Assembly (NCBI GenBank): GCA_963814905.1
Contig: CAWFEM010000003.1
Coordinates: 62,001 to 126,000 of the forward strand
Reading direction: 5' to 3'
Source: DASWJZ01 sp963814905
Lineage (GTDB): Bacteria; Pseudomonadota; Alphaproteobacteria; Rhizobiales; Afifellaceae
Length of the DNA stretch: 64,000 nt
Within the stretch, counting starts at the first letter, position 1. Every line of letters starts with the position of its first letter. Of the stretch, positions 29,893 through 40,706 are shown piece by piece. Position numbers and translations under genes: made by a program. The notes under the pieces are model-generated. The model was given only the letters and a program-made list of their open reading frames with translations, searched no databases and had not been told where the DNA came from.

Positions 29893-32382
29893 TCATGCGG
29901 CGGCGACGGCGGCCGCGGCTGGCATGACGGGGAGGCGTACGATCGCCGTGGTCCCCTCGCCTTCCTTCGACGTGATCTCGATGCTGCCGCCGTGAAGCTC
30001 CACGAGGCTCCTGACGATGGACAGGCCGAGCCCGGCGCCGCCGCGCCGGCCTTGCGGCGCGGGCGCCTCGAAGGGCTCGAAGATGCTCGCCATCGCCTCC
30101 TTTGAGATGCCGACGCCGTCATCTGCGACCGTGAAGGTCACGGAGCGCGCGTCGCGCTTGGCGGAGAGGCCGATGTGGCCGTCGGCGTTGGAGAAGCGGA
30201 TGGCGTTGGAAACGAGGTTGAAGAGGATCTGGCGCACGCGCTGCGCGTCGACGTGGAAGATGCCGATATCCTTCGGCACAGCGATGTCGAGCGTGATGCG
30301 CTGCTCGTCGAGGCGGTCGCGCAGGCCCTCCACCGACGCCGTCACAACCTCGGCAATGTCGGTCTCGGCAATGTCCAGCATCATGATGCCGGCGTCGACC
30401 GTCGCAAGGTCGAGAATGTCGTTGATGAGGGCGAGGAGAGCGCGCGATGAGGACTCGATGTGCTCCATATATTCGCGCTGCCGCTTGGTGAGCTTGCCCA
30501 TCGCCGCGTCGGACAGGAGCTCGGAGAAGCCGATGATCGTCTGGAGCGGCGAGCGCAGCTCGTAGGAGACGTGCTGGATGAAATCCGACTTCAGCCGGTC
30601 GGCGGCTTCCAGCGCCTCGTTCCGCTCCTTCAGCACGCGCTCGATCTGCGTGGAATCGGTGACATCCACGAAGGTGAGCATCGTCATGCCTTCCGGCAGC
30701 GCGACCGTGGCGTAGTCGATGACGCTGCCGTCCGGGCGCTCCATGCGGCCCACCGCCTGGTCGTCACGATCGAGATCGGTGACCGCGGCCCGAATATCGT
30801 TCCAGGACTCCTTGTCGGCGTAGATTGCCTGACAATCCGTGATGATGTCGCCGATATGCGGCTCGGCGCGGAGGCGCGGAGGCGAAAGCCGCCAGATCTC
30901 GGCGAAAACCGGGTTGAAGAGGCGCAGCCGGCCGTCCGTGCCGAACACCGCGACCGCCTCGAAGAGATGGTCGAGCGTCTCGCCCTGGAGCTGGGAAAGC
31001 GCCGTCAGCCGGCTCTCCAACATGATCTCCTGCGTGACGTTCTCGTAGATGTAGGTCATGCCGCCGTCGACGTTGGGCAGCGCCACCATGCGCAGCGTGC
31101 GGCCGTCCGGCAGGTGCCACATCTCCTCGCGCGGCGGCGTGGCGCTGCGGTAGGCGGCGAGGTGCCTGGCGCGCCAGTCGCGATAGTTCGACTGCTCGGG
31201 CAGCTTCCGGTCGGCACGCAGCTGATCGAGGATCGCGCTCTCTTCCGGCGCGGTGGCGAGCCACGCTTCGTCGAGACCCCAGATGGCTCGGAAGGCGGCA
31301 TTGTGGAAAAGCGCACGGCCGTTCTTGCCGAAGACGGCGACGCCGGCGGCGAGCTGGTCGAGGATGAGGGCGTTCGATTCCGCCAGGCGCTGCAGCTGCT
31401 GGCGCGCGCTTTCCACTTCGGAAACATCGATCGCGACCCCGACACCGCCGTCGTCGATCGGCGCGTCGACGACCTGCAGCGCACGGCGCTCGCCGGCAAT
31501 GACGGCCGTGACGTTTTCGGAGAAGGTGCGTTCGGCGAGGTGCGCTGCGCGGATGGCGTCGCGGGTGCGCGTGGGCAGAAGCTCAATTCCGGCGGTCAAC
31601 ACCAATTCCTGGCTGGCGCCATCGACGGCGCGCACATAGGCGGCATTCACCCAGGTGAGCCGGCCGGCACGGTTGCGCCGCCAGAGCGGAACCGGAACGA
31701 TGTCGGCGAGCGAGCGCAGCGCCGCGACCTCGCCGATGACGAAGACCGCCTGCTCCTTCAATTCGGCGAAGGAGCGGCGCTCGGCGGTCAGCTCGCGCAG
31801 GCGCAGGACGGCACGGCGGCCGCTGGTGCGCCCGGTCGCTTCCACGAGCACGCCGCCGGCGGTGCGCAGCGCCATTTGGAAGCCCTCGCCGTTGCGGCGC
31901 AGCTTGTCGGCCGCGCTCTCCAGCGTCTCGGCGCTCTCCGCGCTGAGCCAGTTCCGGAAGGCGAGGAAGGCCGTGTTCTCCGCCGGCACACCGGCGCGCT
32001 CAGGCAGTCCGCCGAATACTTTCGGCTCCGAAACGGCGCTGTCCCAGACGATCGTCTTCTGGTCGTCGGCGTCGAGAAGGGCGTTGGCGCGGTCGAGCGC
32101 GGCGTTCAAGGCGGTAATTCTGCGGTCGGCAGCGACCAGCCGTTCGTCGCGGCGCGTGTTGATATAGAGCGCGAAAGCGACCAAAGCGGCGATAGCGATG
32201 CCGCCGGTGACCGACCACCAGACGATATCGTCGAGGAAGCCTGCGGCACGCAGCGAGAGGCCGGCGGCCTCTGCGGCCTTGACGCCGCACAAAAGCCCGC
32301 CCGCCGCGACGAGGCCGGACGCCGCGCTGCGCTCGATCTTCCGAAGCGCTCCGGGTCTCGTTTCCGCGCTTTTCCTCGCCAT
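29893..32382 (-). CDS. divL: DivL-like PAS sensor kinase with Tyr at the phosphorylation position
   Basis: 829 residues. One membrane segment (about 54-75) follows a short N-terminus. PAS-type segments lie near 225-325, 335-455 and 465-580. The dimerisation box reads FIQHVSYELRSPLQTIIGFS at 601-620. The canonical phospho-His position is Tyr607 (codon TAC at 30564-30562), as in Caulobacter DivL. The ATPase domain is intact: N box LFNLVSNAIRF, G1 DDGVGIS, G2 GGAGLGLSIV. DivL promotes CckA kinase activity, and so CtrA phosphorylation, and is bound by DivK. It heads the tsaE-amgK-murU-addBA run. The identity is strong but rests on motif and architecture. Confidence 0.85.
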   Translation of the reverse strand: MARKSAETRPGALRKIERSAASGLVAAGGLLCGVKAAEAAGLSLRAAGFLDDIVWWSVTGGIAIAALVAFALYINTRRDERLVAADRRITALNAALDRANALLDADDQKTIVWDSAVSEPKVFGGLPERAGVPAENTAFLAFRNWLSAESAETLESAADKLRRNGEGFQMALRTAGGVLVEATGRTSGRRAVLRLRELTAERRSFAELKEQAVFVIGEVAALRSLADIVPVPLWRRNRAGRLTWVNAAYVRAVDGASQELVLTAGIELLPTRTRDAIRAAHLAERTFSENVTAVIAGERRALQVVDAPIDDGGVGVAIDVSEVESARQQLQRLAESNALILDQLAAGVAVFGKNGRALFHNAAFRAIWGLDEAWLATAPEESAILDQLRADRKLPEQSNYRDWRARHLAAYRSATPPREEMWHLPDGRTLRMVALPNVDGGMTYIYENVTQEIMLESRLTALSQLQGETLDHLFEAVAVFGTDGRLRLFNPVFAEIWRLSPPRLRAEPHIGDIITDCQAIYADKESWNDIRAAVTDLDRDDQAVGRMERPDGSVIDYATVALPEGMTMLTFVDVTDSTQIERVLKERNEALEAADRLKSDFIQHVSYELRSPLQTIIGFSELLSDAAMGKLTKRQREYMEHIESSSRALLALINDILDLATVDAGIMMLDIAETDIAEVVTASVEGLRDRLDEQRITLDIAVPKDIGIFHVDAQRVRQILFNLVSNAIRFSNADGHIGLSAKRDARSVTFTVADDGVGISKEAMASIFEPFEAPAPQGRRGGAGLGLSIVRSLVELHGGSIEITSKEGEGTTAIVRLPVMPAAAAVAAA

Positions 32383-32677
32383 CCGCCCCGCCGCATCCGG
32401 GTGGCCTCACCCGGACGAATCAATCGAACTTAACCGCTCCGCCGAGGGCGGAAAAGGCGAGGCAAATCTAGGGGGAGAGATGGAAAGGAAGCGTTAACCA
32501 TCGCGGCCGGGCCGATGGCGGCAGCCACTGGCCCTCGGCGTGTCGGCCGGACCCAGGGTTGACGCGATTCTCGATGCCCCTCGACAGGCCTGCTCGTCCT
32601 GAAGGACCCGGCGCCAGCTCCCGCTGAGGAAGTGATCGCCGCGGCAGCGCCTCCGGCGATCACGAAGCCTTAGCCGC
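32383..32677. other. divergent-free gap between divL start and ahcY end
   Basis: 295 bases between the 5' end of divL and the 3' end of ahcY. It should hold the divL promoter. TTAAC-type half-sites occur near 32429 and 32493, but no full TTAA-N7-TTAA. A perfect hairpin lies next to ahcY (32632-32663). No convincing small gene was found. Confidence 0.5.
32632..32663 (-). terminator. hairpin downstream of ahcY
   Basis: A perfect 10-base inverted repeat, GTGATCGCCG with CGGCGATCAC, and a 12-base loop, begins 14 bases after the ahcY stop. It lacks a proper T-run, so it may stabilise the mRNA end rather than terminate alone. Confidence 0.5.
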
Positions 32678-34112
32678 TCAGTAGCGGTAGTGTTCGGCCT
32701 TGTAGGGGCCGTCATGCGCGACGCCGATGTAGCTCGCCTGCTCGTCGGTGAGCCGGGTCAACTCCACGCCAAGCTTGGCGAGATGAAGTGCGGCGACCTT
32801 CTCGTCGAGATGCTTCGGCAGCACGTAGACCTTGTTCTGGTATTCGCCGGGCCGCGTCCACAGCTCGATCTGCGCCAGCACCTGGTTGGAGAAGGAGGCG
32901 CTCATCACGAAGCTCGGATGGCCGGTGGCGTTGCCGAGATTGACGAGGCGGCCTTCCGACAGGAGCAGCATGCGCTTGCCGTCGGGGAACTCGATCATGT
33001 CGACCTGCGGCTTGACGTTGGTCCATTTGTAGTTCCGCAGGGACGAGACCTGTATCTCATTGTCGAAGTGGCCGATATTGGCCACGATCGCCATGTCCTT
33101 CATGGCGCGCATGTGCTCGATCGTGATGACGTCCTTGTTGCCGGTCGCCGAGACGACGATGTCGGCGTTCGGCGCCGCAGTCTCGAGCGTCTTCACCTCG
33201 AAGCCGTCCATCGCCGCCTGCAGCGCGCAGATCGGGTCGATCTCGGTGACGACGACGCGCGCGCCGGCTCCCCTTAGAGATTGGGCCGAGCCCTTGCCGA
33301 CGTCGCCATAGCCGCAGATGACGGCGACCTTGCCGGCCATCATCACGTCGGTGGCGCGGCGGATGCCGTCGACGAGCGACTCGCGGCAGCCGTATTTGTT
33401 GTCGAATTTCGACTTCGTCACGGAATCGTTGACGTTGATCGCCGGGAAGGGGAGCGCGCCCTTCTTCTGCATTTCGTAGAGGCGCATGACGCCGGTCGTC
33501 GTCTCTTCGGAAACGCCGCGGATGTTGTTCTTCACCTTGGCGAACCAGCCGGGCGTCTTCGCGATGCGCCGCTTGATCGTGGCGTAGAGCGCCTCCTCCT
33601 CTTCGTTCTTCGGATGCTCGAGGAGCGAAGGATCGGCCTCCGCGCGCGCGCCGAGAAGCACCATCAAAGTCGCGTCGCCGCCATCGTCGAGGATCATGTT
33701 GGCGGTGGAGCCGTCGGGCCATTCGAAGATGCGGTCGGCGAAATCCCAGGTACTCCTCCAGCGTCTCGCCCTTATGCGCGAAGACCGGAATGCCGGCCGC
33801 GGCGATGGCGGAGGCGGCGTGATCCTGGGTGGAGAAGATGTTGCACGACGCCCAGCGCACCTCGGCGCCGAGGTGAATCAGCGTTTCGATCAGCACCGCC
33901 GTTTGAATCGTCATGTGCAGCGAGCCGGCGATCTTCGCGCCCTTCAAGGGCTGCGCTTCGCCAAATTCCTCGCGGACCGCCATCAGGCCGGGCATCTCGG
34001 TCTCGGCGATGGTGATCTCGGTGCGGCCCCAGTTCGCGAGGCCGATATCCTTGACGGCGAAATCGCCGGAAACGTCCTTCAATTCGGCCGTGGACATAGT
34101 GGTGGCGCTCAT
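32678..34112 (-). pseudogene. ahcY: adenosylhomocysteinase, one frameshift
   Basis: Hydrolyses S-adenosylhomocysteine to adenosine and homocysteine, relieving product inhibition of methyltransferases. From the ATG at 34112 (MSATTMSTAELKDVSGDF) come ADWGRTEI-type residues (LANWGRTEITIAETEMPGLM), SLHMTIQTAVLIETL and CNIFSTQDHAASAIA. After KGETLEEY at about 33750 one extra base breaks the frame. The true sequence continues WDFADRIF then ILDDGGDATLMVLLG, the NAD motif VICGYGDVGKGSAQSL, and ends YKAEHYRY at 32678. As an important single-copy gene with a one-base break, a sequence error is likely. A SahR-type operator lies upstream. Confidence 0.92.
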
Positions 34113-34175
34113 GACTGTCCCTGCGTGTGTGGAAGCTGGGCAGGTAGCATCGCGCGGCCCGCCGGGCAAGAACAT

Positions 34176-34191
34176 ATAAAGAGATGTTTAT
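34176..34191. promoter_or_regulatory. SahR-like operator upstream of ahcY
   Basis: ATAAAGAGATGTTTAT has perfect ATAAA/TTTAT arms and differs at two central positions from the palindrome ATAAAGATATCTTTAT, which I recall as the site of the SAH-responsive ArsR-family regulator SahR in Proteobacteria. The symmetry extends to ACAT...ATGT around it. It lies about 64 bases before the ahcY start, suiting a repressor that responds to SAH. Confidence 0.6.
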
Positions 34192-34301
34192 GTCCTTTTG
34201 TCTGCCAGCGACGCTTTAGGGTCTCAGGTGGGACGGACGGCCGCTCCTCCCCCTTGAAGGGAGGGATGGGTTAGGCTCCGCCACAAACGAGGGGGAAACG
34301 C

Positions 34302-35237
34302 ATGACAGGACACCGCATCGGCGTGATCGGGCTCGGCAAGATCGCGCAGGACCAGCATCTGCCGGTCCTCGCCAAGACCGGCGCCTTCGTGCTCGCCGCG
34401 ACGTCGAGCCAGCGCGGGCTGAAGGCCGGCGATGCGCTCGCCTTCACCGATCACATGACGCTTCTGAAGGAGACGCCGGACCTCGACGCCGTCGCGATCT
34501 GCACGCCGCCGCAGGTCCGCCACGCCATCGCCCGCGACGCGCTCGTCGCCGGCAAGCACGTGATGCTGGAAAAGCCGCCGACGGCGACCGTCTCGGAGCT
34601 CGCCGATCTGCAGCGCCTCGCCGCGGAAAAGGGCCTTGTGCTGATGACCACCTGGCATTCGCAGTACAATCGCGGCGTCGACGAGGCGAAGCGGCTCCTT
34701 CAAGGCAAGACCGTCACGCGCCTCTTCGTGAACTGGAAGGAGGATGTCCGGAAATGGCATCCGGGCCAGGCCTGGATCTTTCGGGCCGGCGGCTTCGGCG
34801 TGTTCGATCCATGCATCAATGCGCTGTCGATCGTGACGAAGATCATGCCGGAGCCGGTGACCGTCGCGAGCAGCGAGCTGTTCTTTCCCGCCAACGCTGA
34901 CGCGCCGATCGCGGCGAACCTCGATCTCCGTTGCGGCGGCCGTGACGGCGATTTCCGCGTCGAGACCGACTGGCGACCGATCGAGCGCGACATCTGGGAG
35001 ATCGCCATCGAGACGAGGGAAGGACCGAAGCTTCTTCTTTCCGCCGGCGGCTCACGCCTTGCCGTCGACGGCAAGCCCGCGATCGAGGAGAAGCCGCAGG
35101 AATATGAGGCGATCTACGACCATTTCGACCGGCTCTTGAACGAAGGGAAAAGCCACATCAATTCCGCACCGTTCCTGCTTGTCGCCGATGCGTTCCTGAT
35201 CGGGCGGCGAAACGAGGTCGAAGCGTTCGTGGAGTGA
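34302..35237 (+). CDS. Gfo/Idh/MocA oxidoreductase, L-arabinose / D-galactose 1-dehydrogenase-like
   Basis: 311 residues. The NAD(P)-binding start is IGVIGLGKIAQDQHLPVL, and the family motif is GKHVMLEKPPTATVSELADL. The second domain has TWHSQYNRGV, NWKEDVRKWHPGQAWIF, FGVFDPCINALSI and the ending VADAFLIGRRN. These segments closely resemble the L-arabinose 1-dehydrogenase of Azospirillum, which also uses D-galactose and starts the non-phosphorylative pentose pathway. The lysine in EKPP is the usual catalytic residue. No other sugar-catabolism genes are adjacent, so the substrate is inferred. It is divergent from ahcY. Confidence 0.82.
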   Translation: MTGHRIGVIGLGKIAQDQHLPVLAKTGAFVLAATSSQRGLKAGDALAFTDHMTLLKETPDLDAVAICTPPQVRHAIARDALVAGKHVMLEKPPTATVSELADLQRLAAEKGLVLMTTWHSQYNRGVDEAKRLLQGKTVTRLFVNWKEDVRKWHPGQAWIFRAGGFGVFDPCINALSIVTKIMPEPVTVASSELFFPANADAPIAANLDLRCGGRDGDFRVETDWRPIERDIWEIAIETREGPKLLLSAGGSRLAVDGKPAIEEKPQEYEAIYDHFDRLLNEGKSHINSAPFLLVADAFLIGRRNEVEAFVE

Positions 35238-35279
35238 AAGCGGGGCGCCTTCTCCCATGGTGAGAAGGTCAGCGCCTAA

Positions 35280-35870
35280 TCACGGCCGGTGATAGAGCCA
35301 CGCCCGCCCGGGCGGGAAATTGAACGTCACCCATTTCGACTTGTCGACGGCGAGACGGCCGGGGATCGCTTCCTGCGGCGGCACGAAGGAGTAGGAGAGC
35401 TGCGAGACGACGCCGCCCGGCACGAGATGGTCGAGCAGCCCTTCCAGGTAGGGCGCGCGCTTCTTTTTCGGCAGGTTCAAGAGCGGAATGCCGGAAAGCG
35501 CAGCTGAAAATTTCACGTCGCGGAACTCGCCGAGCGTCTCTCCGAGGTCGAGCGCGTCGCCGCGGATCACGTGGACGCCGGGGAAGCGCCGCTTGAGCAG
35601 CTTGCAGAAATCCTTGTCGTATTCGACGCTGACGATCCGCTCCGCCGGAATGCCGGCCTCCAGAAGCGCCTGCGTGACGACGCCCGTCCCGGGGCCGGTC
35701 TCCAGCGTATAGCCGGCGGGATCGGGACGCGCGAACTTCACCATGACGCCGGCGAGCGCGCGGCCCGTCGGCGTTACCGATCCGATCTTTATCGGGCTTG
35801 TCGCCCAGGTCCTGAAGAAGAGGAACTCGTCCTCGATCCGATGAACGAGCGATACCGCCGGCTTCGTCAT
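35280..35870 (-). CDS. pmtA: PmtA-type SAM-dependent phospholipid N-methyltransferase
   Basis: 196 residues from the ATG at 35870, with AGAGG eight bases upstream. The opening DEFLFFRTWATSPIKIGSVT and PTGRALA match rhizobial PmtA, as do the SAM loop LETGPGTGVVTQALLEAG and VEYDKDFCKLLKRRFPGV. PmtA methylates phosphatidylethanolamine three times to phosphatidylcholine. It follows dnaJ on the same strand, a placement I associate with several Hyphomicrobiales. Related small methyltransferases exist (for example LtaA-like or rRNA enzymes), so the assignment is good but not certain. Confidence 0.75.
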   Translation of the reverse strand: MTKPAVSLVHRIEDEFLFFRTWATSPIKIGSVTPTGRALAGVMVKFARPDPAGYTLETGPGTGVVTQALLEAGIPAERIVSVEYDKDFCKLLKRRFPGVHVIRGDALDLGETLGEFRDVKFSAALSGIPLLNLPKKKRAPYLEGLLDHLVPGGVVSQLSYSFVPPQEAIPGRLAVDKSKWVTFNFPPGRAWLYHRP

Positions 35871-35927
35871 ACTCAACGCCTCTCCTCTTCCGGACGGCCC
35901 GTGCCTCGCGGCACGTCCGGCACCCGA

Positions 35928-37058
35928 CTACTTCTCACCGAGCGCGTCGAAGAAATCCTTCACACGCGAAAAGAACCCTGTCGACTCCGGGTTGTTTCCC
36001 TCGTTCGACACGTGCTCGAACTCCTCCAGGAGCTCGCGCTGCTTGCGCGACAGGTTGCGCGGCGTCTCCACGAGGATCTGCACATACATGTCGCCGACCT
36101 TGTGCGAGCGGAGGACCGGCATGCCCTTGCCCTTAAGGTGTATCTGACGGCCGCTCTGTGTGCCCTCCGGCACTTTGACGCGCGAGCGGCCGCCGTCGAG
36201 CGTCGGCACCTCGAACTGCCCGCCAAGCGCCGCCGTCGTCATGGAGACGGGGACGCGGCAGAAGATGTCGGCGCCGTCGCGCTGGAAGAAGGCGTGCGGC
36301 TTGATCGACAGGAAGATGTAGAGATCGCCCGAGGGGCCGCCGCGCAGGCCCGCTTCGCCCTCGCCGGCGAGGCGGATGCGCGTTCCGTCCTCGATCCCGG
36401 CCGGAATGTTGACGGAAAGCGTGCGCGTCTCGCTCATGCGGCCGGCGCCGGAGCATTTCGCGCACGGGTCCGACACGACCTCGCCGCGGCCGTGACAGGC
36501 CGGACAGGTGCGCTCGATATGGAAGAAGCCGCCCTGGCTTGCGCGCACGCGGCCCGCCCCGCCGCAGGTCGGGCAGGTCTTGGGCGCCGTGCCGGCCTTG
36601 GCGCCGGAGCCGTCGCAGGCGTCGCAGGTGACGCTGGTCGGCACCTCGATCTCCACCGCCTTGCCGCCGAACGCCTCTTCCAGCGTCACTTCGAGATTGT
36701 AGCGAAGGTCGGAGCCGCGCTCGCGGCCGGAGCGGCGCGTGGCGCCGCGGAAATCGCCGAAGAACTCGTCGAAAATGTCGGCGAATGAAGCGAAGCCCGC
36801 CGCGGCGCCGGCGCCGAAGCCGGCTCCGCCGTGCTCGAAAGCCTGATGGCCGAAGCGGTCATAGGCGGCGCGCTTCTGCGGATCCTTCAGGATCTCGTAG
36901 GCTTCGTTGATCTCCTTGAACTTAAGCTCGGCGGAGTGGTCGCCGTTATTGCGGTCTGGGTGGTACTCCATGGCGAGCTTGCGGAAGGACGCCTTCAGCG
37001 CCTTCTCGTCGCAACTGCGCGATACGCCCAGAATTTCGTAGAAATCGCGTTTCGCCAT
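35928..37058 (-). CDS. dnaJ: chaperone DnaJ
   Basis: Hsp40 co-chaperone that delivers clients to DnaK and stimulates its ATPase. It is 376 residues. The J domain has the HPD motif in MEYHPDRNNGDH. A Gly/Phe-rich linker follows (EHGGAGFGAGAAAGF). The zinc region has four CxxCxGxG-like repeats: CDACDGSGAK, CPTCGGAGRV, CPACHGRGEV and CAKCSGAGRM. The C-terminal substrate domain includes GDLYIFLSIKPH. It lies 93 bases after dnaK, separated by a terminator-like hairpin that may lower its level relative to dnaK. Confidence 0.97.
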   Translation of the reverse strand: MAKRDFYEILGVSRSCDEKALKASFRKLAMEYHPDRNNGDHSAELKFKEINEAYEILKDPQKRAAYDRFGHQAFEHGGAGFGAGAAAGFASFADIFDEFFGDFRGATRRSGRERGSDLRYNLEVTLEEAFGGKAVEIEVPTSVTCDACDGSGAKAGTAPKTCPTCGGAGRVRASQGGFFHIERTCPACHGRGEVVSDPCAKCSGAGRMSETRTLSVNIPAGIEDGTRIRLAGEGEAGLRGGPSGDLYIFLSIKPHAFFQRDGADIFCRVPVSMTTAALGGQFEVPTLDGGRSRVKVPEGTQSGRQIHLKGKGMPVLRSHKVGDMYVQILVETPRNLSRKQRELLEEFEHVSNEGNNPESTGFFSRVKDFFDALGEK

Positions 37059-37110
37059 ACAGGATCACAAGCCGAGATCAGAGGCCGAGAAAAGAACCGA
37101 GAAGAGGAAA

Positions 37111-37137
37111 GGCCGCCCAGGTCTTATCCGGGCGGCC
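37111..37137 (-). terminator. attenuating terminator between dnaK and dnaJ
   Basis: Eight-base perfect GC stem GGGCGGCC-type with an 11-base loop, followed on the minus strand by TTTCCTCTTC. It starts 14 bases after the dnaK stop and should end part of the transcripts. Confidence 0.6.
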
Positions 37138-37151
37138 CATTGTCGACAATC

Positions 37152-39089
<1,938 letters not shown>

Positions 39090-39239
39090 ATCAAAAACTC
39101 CTGTTCCGGCAGGCCGGCCGGACCCGAGACGGCGTCCATCATCGGGAGGTGGACTTGCCCCCCGCCGGCCCCCAACGAGGTAGATTCAGTTACGCGGCGA
39201 AGAGCGGTTCAAGGCCGCCTCCGTCGCCGGTTGCGGCTC

Positions 39240-39268
39240 ATATAAGAAGGGCTCAACCGGCTCGCAAG
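39240..39268 (-). promoter_or_regulatory. RpoH (sigma32) heat-shock promoter of dnaK
   Basis: On the minus strand CTTG (39268-39265), an 18-base spacer and CTTATAT (39246-39240) followed by GAG match the alphaproteobacterial heat-shock consensus CTTG-N17/18-CYTATNT-N2-G at every defined position. The leader to the dnaK ATG would be about 145 bases. No CIRCE element was seen. Confidence 0.75.
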
Positions 39269-39287
39269 CAGGTGATCGGAGGTGTTT

Positions 39288-39932
39288 GTGAAGACACGGG
39301 GACCTGAAATCGACGTGGTTCGCCCGGTCATGGGGGATGGGTTCCGCCATCTGCCGCTCTTTCTCGACCATGAGGGTCAGGAAGCGCTGCTCGCGGCGCT
39401 TCGGGCAATCATCGCCGCCGCGCCGCTTTTCCAGCCGCGCATGCCGCGCACCGGCAAGCCGTTTTCGGTCCGGATGACCAATTGCGGGCCGCTCGGCTGG
39501 GTCTCCGATATTGCCGGCTATCGCTACCAGCCGACGCATCCGGAGACGGGCGCGCCGTGGCCGGAGATGCCGCCGATCCTCACGCGCGCCTGGGAGGCGC
39601 TCGCGGACTATCCACATCCGCCGGAGGCCTGCCTCGTCAATTATTACGCGTCCGCGGCGCGCATGGGCCTGCATCAGGACCGCGACGAGGCGGATTTTTC
39701 CGCGCCGGTGGTCTCGCTCTCGCTCGGGGACGAGGCGATCTTCCGGGTCGGTGGCGTGCGGCGCAACGATCCCACCCGCTCCTTGCGCCTGAAGTCCGGC
39801 GACGCAATCGTGCTGGGCGGCGACGCGCGGCTCGCCTTCCACGGCGTCGACCGGATCGTGGCGGGCACGTCAGACCTCCTGGCGGAGGGCGGACGCTTCA
39901 ATCTCACGCTACGGCGGGTCACGGCGCCCTAA
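39288..39932 (+). CDS. alkB: AlkB-family Fe(II)/2-oxoglutarate DNA repair dioxygenase
   Basis: Removes alkyl groups from DNA bases by oxidation. About 214 residues. The iron ligands are His and Asp in GLHQDRDEADF and a distal His in LAFHGVDRI; the 2-oxoglutarate Arg is in GRFNLTLRRV. FSVRMTNCGPLGWVSD and CLVNYYASAARMG fit E. coli-type AlkB. GGAGG five to six bases before the GTG at 39288 supports this start. It is divergent from dnaK and its 5' region overlaps the dnaK heat-shock promoter. No ada gene is adjacent. Confidence 0.92.
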   Translation: MKTRGPEIDVVRPVMGDGFRHLPLFLDHEGQEALLAALRAIIAAAPLFQPRMPRTGKPFSVRMTNCGPLGWVSDIAGYRYQPTHPETGAPWPEMPPILTRAWEALADYPHPPEACLVNYYASAARMGLHQDRDEADFSAPVVSLSLGDEAIFRVGGVRRNDPTRSLRLKSGDAIVLGGDARLAFHGVDRIVAGTSDLLAEGGRFNLTLRRVTAP

Positions 39933-39947
39933 CATCGCCGTCTTGAT

Positions 39948-40706
39948 GTGGCGGAGGAGAAAGAGGCTTTCAGGCGGGAGGAACCCTTGAAGCAGCACAT
40001 CATCGAGCTCGCGAAGACGGCGGCGAGCGTCATCGTCCTTACCTTCGCCCTGAAGACGATCGCGTTTGCCACCTATTACATCCCCTCGGAGAGCATGGTG
40101 CCGACCTTCCAGGTCGGCGACCGGCTGATCGCCTCCAAGTTCGACTATGGCTACGGTCCCTATTCCGCGCCGCTCATCGCGCTTCCGAGCCTGCCGTTCG
40201 AAGACGGCCGGCTCTTCGCCCGGCTTCCGGAACGCGGCGACATCGTGCTCTTCCGCCATCCGACGACGGGCGAGACGACCATCAAACGCTTGATCGGCCT
40301 CCCCGGCGACCATATCCAAATCCGCAACGGACGCCTCGACATCAACGGCGAGACGGCCGAACGGCACTTCGTCCGGACTTATGCCTACAAGCAATTTGAG
40401 GGGCCGCCGGTCAGGGTGCGCGAATATGACGAGGTGCTTCCCGGCGGCAGGACGCATCGCATCATCGTGCGATCCGATTCCGCGCCGCAGGAGAATACCG
40501 GCACCTACGTCGTGCCGGCCGGGCATCTCTTCGTGATGGGCGATAATCGCGACAATTCCGCCGACAGCCGCTTCCCGGGTCTCGGCTATCTGCCGGTGGA
40601 GAACCTGATCGGGCGCTCTCGCGCCATCCTCTATTCGACCTACCGGTGCCAGGAGACGCCGGGCCTTACCTGCGCCGAACGGCGTTACCTGGAAGCGACG
40701 GAGTAG
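39948..40706 (+). CDS. lepB: signal peptidase I
   Basis: Inner-membrane protease that removes signal peptides. One membrane segment (about 22-44) precedes the periplasmic catalytic domain. The Ser nucleophile is in IPSESMVPTFQVGD and the Lys general base in TTIKRLIGLPGDHI. The family box GHLFVMGDNRDNSADSRF is present. Only GTG (39948) or TTG (39987) starts are open. The TTG has a stronger ribosome-binding site (GGGAGG, 5 bases away) and may be the true start, giving 239 residues. It is convergent with pyrE, whose stop abuts its own. Confidence 0.93.
   Translation: MAEEKEAFRREEPLKQHIIELAKTAASVIVLTFALKTIAFATYYIPSESMVPTFQVGDRLIASKFDYGYGPYSAPLIALPSLPFEDGRLFARLPERGDIVLFRHPTTGETTIKRLIGLPGDHIQIRNGRLDINGETAERHFVRTYAYKQFEGPPVRVREYDEVLPGGRTHRIIVRSDSAPQENTGTYVVPAGHLFVMGDNRDNSADSRFPGLGYLPVENLIGRSRAILYSTYRCQETPGLTCAERRYLEATE

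Noticed and set aside
30571..30573. His604 of DivL as the phosphorylated residue
   Set aside because: It lies three residues before the canonical position; alignment of VSYELRSP with VSHELRTP places Tyr607 there.
34113..34301. SAH riboswitch upstream of ahcY
   Set aside because: I could not find the expected conserved core and pseudoknot; a palindromic protein operator fits better.
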